DNA of 64,000 nt from Dechloromonas aromatica (nom. nud.) (GCA_017848965.1 JAFIHA010000020.1:1-64000), one strand, 5' to 3'; shown: positions 28,054 to 38,050, counted from the stretch's first letter. Numbers and translations are program-made. Notes: generated from the letters alone by a model not told the origin.

Positions 28054-28545
28054 ATGCGTCGATTTTTCTGCTGGTTGTCGCTGCTCGTCTGCCTGGCGCT
28101 TGCTGCCTGCGGCAGTCCCGGGCCACGCGGCGGATCAACTATAACCCAGGCGCCGCGGGCGGTCAGCGGGCAAGCCAGCGAGGTCGTCATGCTGGCCATG
28201 GGGCTGATCGACACCGGCTACCGCTTCGGCGGCAAGAACCCGGAAGCTGGCCTCGACTGCAGCGGCATGGTTGCCTACGTGTTCGACAAGGCGGCCGGCG
28301 TCAAGGTCAGCGGCAGCGCCGCCGACATCGCCCGGCGCGGCCGTGCCGTCGGTCGCCACGAACTGCAGCCCGGCGACCTGGTCTTCTTCAACACGATGAA
28401 CCGCCCGTTCTCGCACGTCGGCATCTATATCGGCGAGCAGCGTTTCGTACACGCGCCATCGACCAACGGACGGGTTCGCATCGAACGTCTCGACAGCGAG
28501 TACTTCGCGCGCCGCTACGAAGCCGCGCGCACCTTGCTTGATTGA
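28054..28545 (+). CDS. NlpC/P60 family lipoprotein (peptidoglycan endopeptidase)
   Basis: The 163-residue protein has a lipoprotein signal with lipobox LAAC (Cys 19). A single NlpC/P60 domain follows. The catalytic cysteine is in GLDCSGMVAYVF, the histidine in FSHVGIYIG, and the third polar residue near FVHAPS. Such enzymes cut D-Glu-mDAP bonds in murein stem peptides; the lipid anchor puts it in the periplasm. The size matches Spr/NlpC-type proteins. AAGG lies at proper distance from ATG 28054. Confidence 0.93.
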   Translation: MRRFFCWLSLLVCLALAACGSPGPRGGSTITQAPRAVSGQASEVVMLAMGLIDTGYRFGGKNPEAGLDCSGMVAYVFDKAAGVKVSGSAADIARRGRAVGRHELQPGDLVFFNTMNRPFSHVGIYIGEQRFVHAPSTNGRVRIERLDSEYFARRYEAARTLLD

Positions 28546-28560
28546 AAGCAGCGCGAGTCA

Positions 28561-28590
28561 TGGACGCGCTTCCGCCGATGAGGTTACAAT
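28561..28590 (+). promoter_or_regulatory. Predicted sigma-70 promoter of tRNA-Arg
   Basis: TGGACG (28561-28566) and TACAAT (28585-28590) are separated by 18 nt and end 10 nt before the mature tRNA 5' end. The -35 match is weak (4/6). Confidence 0.45.
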
Positions 28591-28600
28591 TGCGGCCTTT

Positions 28601-28677
28601 CCGCCCGTAGCTCAGCTGGATAGAGTACTGCCCTCCGAAGGCAGGGGTCGTGCGTTCGAATCGCGCCGGGCGGGCCA
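28601..28677 (+). tRNA. tRNA-Arg (anticodon CCG)
   Basis: A complete 77-nt cloverleaf. The acceptor stem is CCGCCCG / CGGGCGG with discriminator G and an encoded CCA. The anticodon stem is CTGCC / GGCAG with loop CTCCGAA, so the anticodon CCG is at 28635-28637. The T arm is GTGCG-TTCGAAT-CGCGC, with one G-U pair. It reads CGG arginine codons. A terminator follows directly. Confidence 0.97.
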
Positions 28678-28685
28678 GAACATCC

Positions 28686-28723
28686 AATGGGTTAAGTCTT
28701 TCCGACTTAACCCATTTTTGTTT
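28686..28723 (+). terminator. Rho-independent terminator after tRNA-Arg
   Basis: A perfect 13-bp stem (28686-28698 with 28704-28716, GGGTTAAGTC core, 5-nt loop) runs into a T-rich tail 9 nt after the tRNA. It also separates the tRNA from the convergent MFS gene. Confidence 0.92.
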
Positions 28724-28733
28724 GCTGACTGCC

Positions 28734-29903
28734 CTAATGCTCCAGGCGCAGTGTCCCCTTGCGTTGGCCGCGGCGCAGCAGCAACCACTGCAGGAGGCCG
28801 GTGCTGGCGGCGAGCAGGGCGAGCGGCAGCACGCTGTCGTGCAGCAGGAGGCCGACCAGGTTGCTGATGGTCAGCGCGCCGATCATGCTGACCGCCCCGA
28901 ACAGCCCGGCCGCGCGTCCGGCGGAGCCGGGAAAGGGCGCCAGCGAGCCGATCTGGGCGCAAGGGAAGATGATGCCGTGCGAGAACATCGACAGGCATTG
29001 AAAGGCGACCAGCAACCACCAGTTCATCACTCCCGCCAGGCAGCAGGCGAGGAAGGTCGCAGCGGCCAGCGCCATCACCGTGCTGCCGGCAAGCAAGGTT
29101 CTTTCCGTGCCCAGCACTGCGAGCAGACGGCGGCAGAGGAAGGCACCGGCGAGATAGCCGGCGCAGCCGCTGGCGAAGCAATAGCCGTAATTGGCGGTCG
29201 ATACGCCGAGCAGCTCGATCAGCACGAATGACGAGCCGGAGATGAAGACGAAGATGTTGCTGTAGCTCAGGGTGCCGGCCAGCGCATAGCTGCGGAAGAT
29301 CGGGTGGGTGAGCAGGCTGCGATAGCCGGCGGCCTGCCCGCTGGCGCCGGAGAGTGGCGCTTCCTGCCAGCGCCAGGCCAGCGCCAGGAGCAAGGGAACG
29401 ACGCAGGAGAGGAAGACGAAGGCGGCCTGCCAGCCGAAATGGACTTGCAACTGGGCGCCAATCACCGGTCCCGAGACGACGGCGAAAGCCATGTAGCTCG
29501 ATGCCTGGGCCAGCTTGGCGGCGCCGATGGCCGGCGGGTAGAGGTCGCGGATCAGGGCGCGCGCGGCGACGATCGCGGCGCAGCAGCCGCAGGCCTGGGC
29601 GAAGCGGGCGCCGATCAGCAGATAAATGCTCGGTGCCAGGGCGCAGGCCAGGCTGGCGAGCAGGTAGACGCTCAATCCGCCGAGCATGACGCGCCGTCGA
29701 CCGAAGCGGTCGGACAGGGGGCCGCCGAGCAACTGGGCGAGACCGAAGCCGACCGAGAAGAAGACCAGGGTCTGCTGGACCAGGATTTTCGGTGCCGAGA
29801 AGGCCTCGCCAAGCCGCGGCAGCGACGCCAGATAGAGGTCGGTCGATAGCGGCTGCAGCATCAGGCAGCCGGCGATCAGGAGGATCAACTGGCGTTCGTT
29901 CAC
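28734..29903 (-). CDS. MFS multidrug efflux transporter, Bcr/CflA-like
   Basis: The 389-residue, 12-helix protein is of the drug:proton antiporter DHA1 group. The motif A loop GGPLSDRFGRRRVMLGG follows helix 2. The early motif LQPLSTDLYLASLPRL is the Bcr/CflA hallmark (membrane-embedded Asp after helix 1). Helix 4 has ARALIRDLY. The substrate is unknown. The start codon is GTG (29903-29901), with GGAA 8 nt upstream. It is a single gene, convergent with the tRNA. Confidence 0.9.
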   Translation of the reverse strand: MNERQLILLIAGCLMLQPLSTDLYLASLPRLGEAFSAPKILVQQTLVFFSVGFGLAQLLGGPLSDRFGRRRVMLGGLSVYLLASLACALAPSIYLLIGARFAQACGCCAAIVAARALIRDLYPPAIGAAKLAQASSYMAFAVVSGPVIGAQLQVHFGWQAAFVFLSCVVPLLLALAWRWQEAPLSGASGQAAGYRSLLTHPIFRSYALAGTLSYSNIFVFISGSSFVLIELLGVSTANYGYCFASGCAGYLAGAFLCRRLLAVLGTERTLLAGSTVMALAAATFLACCLAGVMNWWLLVAFQCLSMFSHGIIFPCAQIGSLAPFPGSAGRAAGLFGAVSMIGALTISNLVGLLLHDSVLPLALLAASTGLLQWLLLRRGQRKGTLRLEH

Positions 29904-30170
29904 GAAGATTTCCGGAAATTGGTCCGCGCCAACTCTATCCGTCGCCGGTGATTTGCCCTATGCCATAAACCGACTAGGTGCTATTCCGCATTTGACTAAC
30001 TGCTTCCGTCGATCATGGAATGGTGAATAAGTATCGCAATATTCAATACCTGATATGGCTTTGCCTCCCTAGGCGGGGGCGGGCGGCATTGACGACAATC
30101 CGGAGCGCTAATGGGCATTCTAGCGGTGTGTTTTTAGCGACTCGATAACACTGACTTACGGAGACAAAAC

Positions 30171-31205
30171 ATGAAAGCCAAACATCTGCTGGCGCTTGCC
30201 GCCCTGTCCACGCTGATTCCCGGGGCCGTCCTGGCCCAGGAAGTTGTCCTCAAGGTTGCCCATTTCGTGCCGCCGACGGCGCCGGGTCATACCAAATTCA
30301 TCGCTCCCTGGTGCGACAAGCTGGCCAGCGAATCGGCCGGCCGCATCAAGTGCCAGATCTATCCCGCGATGCAACTGGGTGGAACGCCGGCACAACTGCT
30401 GTCGCAGGTCCGCGACGGTGTTGCCGACGTGGTGTGGACGCTGCCGGGATATACCCCCGGTCGTTTCCCGGTGACCGAGGTGTTCGAACTGCCGTTCATG
30501 ACCCGCGAGCAGGAAGGCTCCTCGCGCGCGCTCTGGGATTTCGTGCAGAAGAACACCCTGAAAAGCGAATTTGCCGGTCTCCACCCGCTGGCGACCTGGG
30601 TGCCCGGCCCTTATACCCTGCACCTGCGGGCTGCCCAGCCGAAAGTCATGGCCGACCTCAAGGACATGAAGATCCGCAGCTCTTCCCGTCTCACCACCCG
30701 TCTTTTGTCGGCGCTCGGCGCCAGTCCGGTCGGCATGCCGGTGACGCAGATGTCCGAGGCCCTGTCCAAGGGGGTGATCGAAGCGACCATGCTGCCCTGG
30801 GAAGTGGTGCCGGCGATGAAGGTGCATGAGCTGACCAAGTTCTCCGCCGAGTTCGGCGGCGACCACACGCTGACGACGACGACCATGGTTTTCGTCATGA
30901 ACAAGAAGAAATACGACAGCCTGCCCGCCGACCTGAAAAAGGTGATCGACGCCAACAGCGGCCGCGAGACCTCGGCCTGGGTCAGTGGCCAGTTGAAGAG
31001 CGCCGACGCCGCCAGCCGCGCCGCGACCCTGAAGAACGGCAACACGATCTACCAGATTCCGGCGGAGGAGACCGCCAAGTGGAAGAAGACTGCCAGCACG
31101 GTCAACGACGAATGGGTCAAGGAGATGTCGGCCAAGGGCGTCGATGGCAACAAGCTGCTCGCCGAGGCCAACGCCCTGGTCGATCACTACGCCGATAAAA
31201 AATAA
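30171..31205 (+). CDS. TRAP transporter solute-binding protein, DctP family
   Basis: The 344-residue periplasmic binding protein has a cleavable signal (LALAALSTLIPGAVLAQ). Mature features: LKVAHFVPPTAPGHTKFIAPWCDKL, then LPGYTPGRFPVTEVFELPFM, and MKIRSSSRLTTRLLSALGASPVGMPVTQ, which contains the ligand-carboxylate arginine region. TRAP systems import acids with the sodium gradient. Because the next genes degrade hydroxycinnamates, it is probably a TarP-like p-coumarate/ferulate/caffeate receptor; that substrate assignment is inferred from context only. A 267-bp promoter region precedes it. Confidence 0.93.
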   Translation: MKAKHLLALAALSTLIPGAVLAQEVVLKVAHFVPPTAPGHTKFIAPWCDKLASESAGRIKCQIYPAMQLGGTPAQLLSQVRDGVADVVWTLPGYTPGRFPVTEVFELPFMTREQEGSSRALWDFVQKNTLKSEFAGLHPLATWVPGPYTLHLRAAQPKVMADLKDMKIRSSSRLTTRLLSALGASPVGMPVTQMSEALSKGVIEATMLPWEVVPAMKVHELTKFSAEFGGDHTLTTTTMVFVMNKKKYDSLPADLKKVIDANSGRETSAWVSGQLKSADAASRAATLKNGNTIYQIPAEETAKWKKTASTVNDEWVKEMSAKGVDGNKLLAEANALVDHYADKK

Positions 31206-31271
31206 TCCGCGGATGGGGCCGGCGGCAGGTCTGTCGCCGGCCCGCAGTCGGTGATGGATGCGGAGAACGAG

Positions 31272-31790
31272 ATGGCTGAAGTAATGGATGAGCCCGTGGC
31301 GCGCCAGTCGGGCGCCGTGGGGTGGGTGATAGAGAAGCTGTGTCAGGCGATGGCGATCATGGCCGGCGCGGCCTTCGTGATCGAGATGCTGCTGTCGGCG
31401 GTGAGCGTGTTGTTGCGCGCCTTGATCGGGCGGGGCGTCGCGGGAGATTTTGAACTGGTCCAGGTGCTGTCGGCAATGGGGATCGCCTTGTGTCTGCCCT
31501 ATTGTCAGCTACAGAAGGGGCACGTCTTCGTCGATTTCTTCACCCTGTGGGCGCCCGCGCTACTCAAGCGGTTTCTGGATGCCGTTGCCGCCTTGCTGCT
31601 GGCGGCCTGTTCCTTCTTCCTGGCCTGGCGCATCTGGGAAGGGATGGCTGACTTGCGTGAATACGGCGAGGCGACGATGGTGTTGAACCTGCCGATCTGG
31701 TGGGGCTACATCCCGGTGGTGCCGGCTTTCGTGATGCTTGGTGTCACAGCGCTGTACACCGCATATGGTGAATTGCGGGGGAGAGCATAA
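31272..31790 (+). CDS. TRAP transporter small permease, DctQ family
   Basis: A 172-residue, four-helix membrane protein (helices near IMAGAAFVIEMLLSAVSVLL, the QLQKGHVFVDFFTLW region, VAALLLAACSFFLAWRIW and VVPAFVMLGVTALY). It joins the binding protein to the large permease. In-frame starts also exist at 31251 (GTG) and 31254; 31272 is favoured because GGAG lies 6 nt before it. Its stop overlaps the dctM start by one nucleotide. Confidence 0.9.
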   Translation: MAEVMDEPVARQSGAVGWVIEKLCQAMAIMAGAAFVIEMLLSAVSVLLRALIGRGVAGDFELVQVLSAMGIALCLPYCQLQKGHVFVDFFTLWAPALLKRFLDAVAALLLAACSFFLAWRIWEGMADLREYGEATMVLNLPIWWGYIPVVPAFVMLGVTALYTAYGELRGRA

Positions 31791-33115
31791 TGAGTAGTAC
31801 GACAATCGGCCTGATCATGGGCGGCGTCATGATGTTCTTCATGGCGGCGCGTATCCCGGTCGGGATCACGATGTTCCTGACCGGGGCCATCGGCTATGTC
31901 TGGGTGTCCGGCCTCGACCCCCTGCTCGGCTTCCTGAAGAATGCTCCCTACGGGCGCTTTTCGCTGTACGACCTGTCGGTGGTGCCGCTGTTCCTGCTGA
32001 TGGGCCAGTTCGCCACCCACGGCGGCCTGTCGCGTTCCCTGTTCAAGGCAGGCAACGCTTTCATCGGCCACTGGCGCGGTGGCATGGCGATGGCCGGGAC
32101 GGCCTCCTGCGCCGGCTTCGGCGCGATCTGCGGTTCCTCGCTGGCAACGGCGGCGACGATGGCCCATGTCGTGCTGCCGGAACTGCGTCACCACCAATAC
32201 AAGAACTCCCTGGCTGCCGGCTCGCTGGCGGCGGGAGGGACGCTCGGCATCCTGATTCCGCCGTCGGTGCCGCTGGTCATCTACGGCATCCTCGCCGAGC
32301 AGAACATCGCCAAGCTGTTCCTCGCCGCCTTCGTGCCGGGTGTGCTCGCCGCGATCGGCTACATGGTGGTGATCTCCATCGTCGCCCACCTGAATCCGGG
32401 TGCCGCCGGTCCGGGCTCGCCGCGTCACTCCTGGCGCGAGCGCCTCTTGGCGCTGGTCGAAACCTGGCCGGTATTGCTGGTCTTCCTGGTGGTGATCGGC
32501 GGCATCTACGGCGGTTTGTTCACGCCGACCGAAGCGGCTGCCATCGGCGCCCTGGCAACCGGGGTCGTCGCCTGGAAATCCGGCGGCCTGAAGGGCAAGG
32601 GGCTGCTGGAGTGCTGTTTCGGGACGGCCAAGGGAACCGGCATGATGTTCCTGATCCTGCTCGGCGCCGATACCCTCAACTCCTTCATGGCGATTTCCCA
32701 GCTTCCCGCCGAGGCGGCCAACTGGGTGCAGCAGATGGGTTTCGGGCCATGGACGGTGTTGCTGGCGATCATCGTCGTCTACCTGCTGCTCGGCTGCGTC
32801 ATGGACAGCCTGTCGATGATCCTGCTGACCATCCCGATCTTCCTGCCGATCATCCTGGGCATGGATTACTGGGGCTTGAGCGCCGACGACAAGGCGATCT
32901 GGTTCGCCATCGTCGCGCTGGTCGTCATGGAGGTCGGGCTGATCACGCCACCCGTCGGGATGAACGTCTATATCATCGGCGGCATCGCCAAGGACATCCC
33001 GATGGCGACCATCTTCCGCGGCGTCATGCCCTTCCTCGCCTGGGATGTCCTGCGCATCGGCATCCTGCTGCTCTTCCCGAGCATTTCCCTGGTGGCGCTG
33101 CGGGTCTTCGGCTGA
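31790..33115 (+). CDS. TRAP transporter large permease, DctM family
   Basis: The 441-residue, roughly 12-helix protein is the sodium-coupled transport subunit. Conserved stretches: FFMAARIPVGITMFLTGAIGY, GGTLGILIPPSVPLVIYGILAEQ and TPTEAAAIGALATGV. The late segment LGCVMDSLSMILLTIPIFLPI is the second half of the inverted repeat, followed by EVGLITPPVGMNVY. It ends the importer operon, before a strong terminator. Confidence 0.96.
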   Translation: MSSTTIGLIMGGVMMFFMAARIPVGITMFLTGAIGYVWVSGLDPLLGFLKNAPYGRFSLYDLSVVPLFLLMGQFATHGGLSRSLFKAGNAFIGHWRGGMAMAGTASCAGFGAICGSSLATAATMAHVVLPELRHHQYKNSLAAGSLAAGGTLGILIPPSVPLVIYGILAEQNIAKLFLAAFVPGVLAAIGYMVVISIVAHLNPGAAGPGSPRHSWRERLLALVETWPVLLVFLVVIGGIYGGLFTPTEAAAIGALATGVVAWKSGGLKGKGLLECCFGTAKGTGMMFLILLGADTLNSFMAISQLPAEAANWVQQMGFGPWTVLLAIIVVYLLLGCVMDSLSMILLTIPIFLPIILGMDYWGLSADDKAIWFAIVALVVMEVGLITPPVGMNVYIIGGIAKDIPMATIFRGVMPFLAWDVLRIGILLLFPSISLVALRVFG

Positions 33116-33136
33116 GCGGCCATCCCGCATTACCGG

Positions 33137-33161
33137 ACGGCCGCCCCGGGCGGCCGTTTTT
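33137..33161 (+). terminator. Rho-independent terminator of the TRAP operon
   Basis: A 10-bp GC stem (ACGGCCGCCC / GGGCGGCCGT) with a run of five T residues lies 21 nt after the dctM stop. It touches the 3' end of the convergent araC-type gene. Confidence 0.88.
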
Positions 33162-34033
33162 CATTGCCGGTTGCGACCGCGGAAGTTGCCTGGAGAGTGC
33201 CCGGTCAGGCGCTTGAAGAAGCGGCAGAAATACGGCGGGTCGGAAAATCCCAGTTCGTAGGCCAGCTGGGAAACCGGAACGCCGGTGTAGATCAGCCGGC
33301 GCTGCGCTTCCAGCAACAGGCGCTCCTGAATCAGGGCGAACGCCGTGCGACCGAAGCGTTTCTCGCACAGGCGGTTGAGCCGGCTTTCGCTGAGGTTGAG
33401 CTGCCGGGCGTAGCTGCTGACCGGCCAGTGGTCGAGATAGTGCTGCTCGATCATCTGGCGAAAGCCTTCGGCCGTTTCGCGCATGCCTTCGTCCGGTTGC
33501 GCGTCTGCCTGGCGCAGCGTGGCGCGCACCAGGAGCAGCAGTAGCGAGCGCACCAGCCAGACGTAGAGCGTCGTGCTGCCGGCGCCCGGGTGCGCGAACT
33601 CGGCCTTGATCTGGTCGAGGATGCCGTGGACGCGGGCCGCCGTATCGTCGCGCGTCAGGGCGAGGACTTCGGCACTTCCCCGCAGCACCGAAAACATCTG
33701 GCTGCCGTCCGGCGAGGCGCTGGCCAGTCCGGCGGCGTCGAGGGTCAGCACGCAGCCCTCGGTGCCGGGCTGGAATTTGAAGGCATGGATGACGCCCTCG
33801 GGAATGACCACGGCAAACGCGGCGCCGTAGTCCTGTTCCTCGCTGTCAAGGCGGATGCGTGCGCTGCCGGAAAAAACGAACAGCAGTTGCAGCAGGCCGT
33901 TGTGTACATGGGTGTCTATCTGCCAGTTGCGCGCCGCGCTACGCGCCGAGATTTCCTCGATATGGAGATACTCCCGCGCGATTTCGCGCTGGCGTTCCCC
34001 GTAAAGCGAAAACTCGGGAACCAGAATGCTCAT
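33161..34033 (-). CDS. AraC-family regulator, probable 4-hydroxybenzoate (pobA) activator
   Basis: The 290-residue protein has an N-terminal cupin sensor domain (about 35-100; THVHNGLLQLLFVFSG, VIPEGVIHAFKF). Two C-terminal helix-turn-helix motifs (about 190-285) include SSYARQLNLSESRLNRLCEKRFG and VSQLAYELGFSDPPYFCRFFKRLTGHSP. It is divergent from pobA across 341 bp, the arrangement of AraC-type PobR/PobC activators. The inducer 4-hydroxybenzoate is inferred from that neighbour. Confidence 0.92.
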   Translation of the reverse strand: MSILVPEFSLYGERQREIAREYLHIEEISARSAARNWQIDTHVHNGLLQLLFVFSGSARIRLDSEEQDYGAAFAVVIPEGVIHAFKFQPGTEGCVLTLDAAGLASASPDGSQMFSVLRGSAEVLALTRDDTAARVHGILDQIKAEFAHPGAGSTTLYVWLVRSLLLLLVRATLRQADAQPDEGMRETAEGFRQMIEQHYLDHWPVSSYARQLNLSESRLNRLCEKRFGRTAFALIQERLLLEAQRRLIYTGVPVSQLAYELGFSDPPYFCRFFKRLTGHSPGNFRGRNRQ

Positions 34034-35544
<1,511 letters not shown>

Positions 35545-35553
35545 GCCGGCCTT

Positions 35554-35586
35554 GCCACCCGCCGGCTACTGCGCCAGGCGGGTGGC
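35554..35586. terminator. Hairpin at the convergent pobA/lysR ends
   Basis: GCCACCCGCC (35554-35563) pairs with GGCGGGTGGC (35577-35586) across a 13-nt loop. It lies just past the pobA stop and overlaps the last codons of the convergent LysR gene. There is no T run, so it may slow rather than end transcription. Confidence 0.4.
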
Positions 35587-36462
35587 GACGACACGCTGGA
35601 TCAGCTCGATCAGCGCCCGCTGCGTCGCGGTGATCTGGCGGTGCGAGTTCATCCCCAGCGACAGCTTGGCTTTCAGCCCGTCGCCCTGGACCGAGCGCAG
35701 CCGGAACTTGCGCTCGCCGGCCAGGTTGGCGACGGCGGTCTGTGACAGGATCGCGTAGCCGAAACCTTCGCCGACCAGGTCGAGAATGGCGTTGATGCCA
35801 TCGACCTCGAAGGCGATGCTCGGCCGCAGCCCGAGGTTGGCGAGCGCGCTTTCGATCAGCATGCGGATCGCGTTGGGGCGGCTGGGAACGATCAGCGGAT
35901 AGTCGGGCAGCTCGTCGATGGCGACCGGGGTGGTCGGCCGGCTGTCGGTTTCGGGGCTGACCAAGAAGAGCTCTTCCTCGAGCAGCGGCGTCAGGTCGAC
36001 GTCGGGCGATGGCGTCGCGTTGTAGAGCAGGGCGACGTCGAGGCGGCCGGAAACCAGCGATTCGTGCATGCCGGTGCTCATGCCCTCGCGGATCGCCAGC
36101 TTGGCGGCGGGGAAGTTCTCCTTGAACTCGCGGAAGATCGGCACCGCCAGGATCTTCAGCAGGCTCGGTGGCAAACCGAGGGCGACATGGCCGACCAGCG
36201 CGCCGCGCGCCCGGCCGAGTTCCTCGCGCAGGCGTTCGACCTGATAGAGGATGCCGCGACCGTACTCGAGCAGCAGCTTGCCGGCGTCGGTGGTGACGAC
36301 GCCGCGGCCGTTGCGCAGGAGCAGGTTCTGTTCGAACTCCAGTTCGAGCATCCGGACCTGGCGGCTCAGCGCCGGCTGGGCGATGTCGAGGAGGATGGAG
36401 GCGCGCGTGAAACTGCCGAGCTCGGCGACGCGGACAAAATACTCCAGTTGTTTGAGGTCCAT
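35566..36462 (-). CDS. LysR-family regulator (NAC/Cbl-like group)
   Basis: The 298-residue protein has an N-terminal winged helix (MDLKQLEYFVRVAELGSFTR, then AQPALSRQVRMLELE). An effector domain follows (about 90-295; VALGLPPSLLKILAVPIF, DVALLYNATPSPDVDLTPL). It lies 28 nt after marR on the same strand, so the two are probably one transcript. The effector is likely an aromatic acid or ring-cleavage intermediate of the neighbouring pathway; which operon it controls is not visible. Confidence 0.92.
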   Translation of the reverse strand: MDLKQLEYFVRVAELGSFTRASILLDIAQPALSRQVRMLELEFEQNLLLRNGRGVVTTDAGKLLLEYGRGILYQVERLREELGRARGALVGHVALGLPPSLLKILAVPIFREFKENFPAAKLAIREGMSTGMHESLVSGRLDVALLYNATPSPDVDLTPLLEEELFLVSPETDSRPTTPVAIDELPDYPLIVPSRPNAIRMLIESALANLGLRPSIAFEVDGINAILDLVGEGFGYAILSQTAVANLAGERKFRLRSVQGDGLKAKLSLGMNSHRQITATQRALIELIQRVVATRLAQ

Positions 36463-36490
36463 TCAGGTGACTCCGGTGATGGCGGGCAGC

Positions 36491-36994
36491 TCAGTTGTCC
36501 TTGCCGGTTTCGCCGGCGAGCGTGGGGTCGATCATGATCGCGCTGAGCGTGTGCAGTACCTGCCGCAGATTCTGCTGCAGCGCGCCGCGTTGGCTGGCGG
36601 AGAGCTTGGTCAGCATGGCGCCTTCCAGGCGGGCGACCTGCTCATGCGCCTGGTCGAGCAGCGCCTGGCCGGCCCCGGTCAGGCTGAGGCGGACGATGCG
36701 GCCGTGCGAGGGGTCGGGCGCGCGCTCGACCCAGCCCTTCTTTTCCATCAGCTTGATCATCTCGTTCGCCGACTGTGGCGAGATCAGCGAGCGCTCGGCG
36801 AGCTGGGCGTTGCTGATCTGCGACTGCGATTCGAGGAAGGACAGCGCGGTGTATTGGGCGACGCTCAGACCGAGCGCGGTCAGCGCGTCGCGGATGCGCC
36901 GGTTGACCGCGTGGTCGAGGCGGCCGATCAGGTAGCAGAAGCCGCTGGGACGGAGCTTGTCCTGGCTGCTCGGGCCGTCGATCAGTGAGTTCAT
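36491..36994 (-). CDS. MarR-family repressor of the hydroxycinnamate operon
   Basis: The 167-residue protein has a winged-helix core (YTALSFLESQSQISNAQLAERSLISPQSANEMIKLMEKKGWVER, wing DPSHGRIVRLSLT). It is divergent from ech, as the MarR regulators HcaR, FerC and CouR are from their hydroxycinnamate operons. Those sense hydroxycinnamoyl-CoA. A perfect palindrome at the ech promoter and a related copy 45 nt before this ATG fit repression and autorepression. The ATG at 36994 is preferred over an upstream TTG because the family begins close to this point. Confidence 0.9.
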   Translation of the reverse strand: MNSLIDGPSSQDKLRPSGFCYLIGRLDHAVNRRIRDALTALGLSVAQYTALSFLESQSQISNAQLAERSLISPQSANEMIKLMEKKGWVERAPDPSHGRIVRLSLTGAGQALLDQAHEQVARLEGAMLTKLSASQRGALQQNLRQVLHTLSAIMIDPTLAGETGKDN

Positions 36995-37038
36995 GGCGAT
37001 TCTCGGTGAATTTACGGTGCGGGTCCGGGAAGTGAGGG

Positions 37039-37057
37039 TTGGCAGGTTGCCTGATAT
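37039..37057. promoter_or_regulatory. Candidate MarR operator before marR
   Basis: TTGGCAGGTTGCCTGATAT matches the ech-proximal palindrome at 15 of 19 positions and shares the whole right half-site. It lies 45-63 nt upstream of the marR ATG, suited to autoregulation. Confidence 0.6.
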
Positions 37058-37135
37058 CAAGGCTCGATCTTACCGCAGCCGGCTGCCGTCTGGGGAGTGC
37101 AGAAAATTAATCATTGGGGAATCGATTGCAGGGTA

Positions 37136-37163
37136 TTGCGTTTTTATTTTTATCCCTTATTAT
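37136..37163 (+). promoter_or_regulatory. Predicted sigma-70 promoter of the ech operon
   Basis: TTGCGT (37136-37141) and TATTAT (37158-37163) are 16 nt apart in an AT-rich stretch unlike its surroundings. The predicted start near 37170 falls at the edge of the palindromic operator. Confidence 0.5.
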
Positions 37164-37170
37164 TCGTCTC

Positions 37171-37189
37171 ATATCAGGTAGCCTGATAT
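37171..37189. promoter_or_regulatory. Perfect palindromic operator at the ech promoter
   Basis: ATATCAGG-TAG-CCTGATAT has no mismatch between its 8-bp arms. It covers the predicted transcription start and ends 24 nt before the ech ATG. Size and symmetry are typical of MarR sites, and the divergent gene encodes a MarR protein. Confidence 0.8.
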
Positions 37190-37213
37190 TTCCAACCACT
37201 AAGGAGACAGAAT

Positions 37214-38050
37214 ATGTCCAAGTATGAAGGCCGCTGGAGCTGCGTGAAGGTCGAGCTCGAAGAAGGCATTGCCTGGGTCACCCTGAACCGCCCGGAAAAG
37301 CGCAACGCGATGAGCCCGACGCTCAATCGCGAAATGATCGACGTGCTGCAGACGCTGGAACTCGACGAGGAGGCCGTGGTCCTGGTGCTGACCGGCGCCG
37401 GCGATTCGTGGACCGCCGGCATGGATTTGAAGGAATACTTCCGCGAGACCGACGGCAAGCCGGAAATCTTCCAGGAACGTTCGCGTCGCGAGGCCTGCGA
37501 ATGGCAGTGGAAACTGCTGCGCATGTACAACAAGCCGACCATCGCCATGGTCAACGGCTGGTGTTTCGGCGGCGGCTTCTCGCCGCTGGTCGCCTGTGAC
37601 CTGGCGATTGCCGCCGACGAAGCGACCTTCGGCCTGTCCGAAATCAACTGGGGCATCCCGCCGGGCAACCTGGTCAGCAAGGCGATGGCCGATACCGTCG
37701 GTCACCGCGAATCGCTTTACTACATCATGACCGGCGAACCGTTCAGCGGCCAGAAGGCGGCCGAGATGGGCCTGGTCAACAAGAGCGTGCCGCGCGCCCA
37801 GTTGCGTGACGAAGTCGTCGCCCTGGCCAGGAAGCTGCTCGCCAAGAACCCGGTCGTGCTGCGCTACGCCAAGAACGGCTTCAAGCGCTGCCGCGAACTC
37901 GACTGGGATCAGAACGAGGACTACCTGTACGCCAAGCTCGACCAGTGCATCGGCCGCGACCCGGAGCAGGGACGCAAGGAAGGCATGAAGCAGTTCCTCG
38001 ACGACAAGACCCTGAAGCCGGGTTTGCAAACCTACCAGCGCGCCAAGTAA
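37214..38050 (+). CDS. ech: Hydroxycinnamoyl-CoA hydratase-lyase (HCHL)
   Basis: The 278-residue crotonase hydrates and then cleaves p-coumaroyl-, caffeoyl- or feruloyl-CoA to the aromatic aldehyde and acetyl-CoA. Family marks: RPEKRNAMSPTLNREM, the oxyanion hole around AGMDLKEYF and NGWCFGGGFSPLVACDLAIA, the catalytic Glu in LSEINWGIPPGN, and the C-terminal YLYAKLDQ where the substrate-phenol tyrosine sits in Pseudomonas HCHL. The length equals known HCHL enzymes (about 276). It is the first gene of an eight-gene operon. Confidence 0.95.
   Translation: MSKYEGRWSCVKVELEEGIAWVTLNRPEKRNAMSPTLNREMIDVLQTLELDEEAVVLVLTGAGDSWTAGMDLKEYFRETDGKPEIFQERSRREACEWQWKLLRMYNKPTIAMVNGWCFGGGFSPLVACDLAIAADEATFGLSEINWGIPPGNLVSKAMADTVGHRESLYYIMTGEPFSGQKAAEMGLVNKSVPRAQLRDEVVALARKLLAKNPVVLRYAKNGFKRCRELDWDQNEDYLYAKLDQCIGRDPEQGRKEGMKQFLDDKTLKPGLQTYQRAK

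Noticed and set aside
28601..28723. tRNA-Arg as a possible integration (attachment) site for a mobile element
   Set aside because: No integrase gene and no repeated tRNA 3' end was found; only a terminator and an MFS gene follow.
37000..37060. Longer marR starting at TTG 37060
   Set aside because: Would translate through the second operator copy; no ribosome site, and the added residues are unlike MarR proteins.
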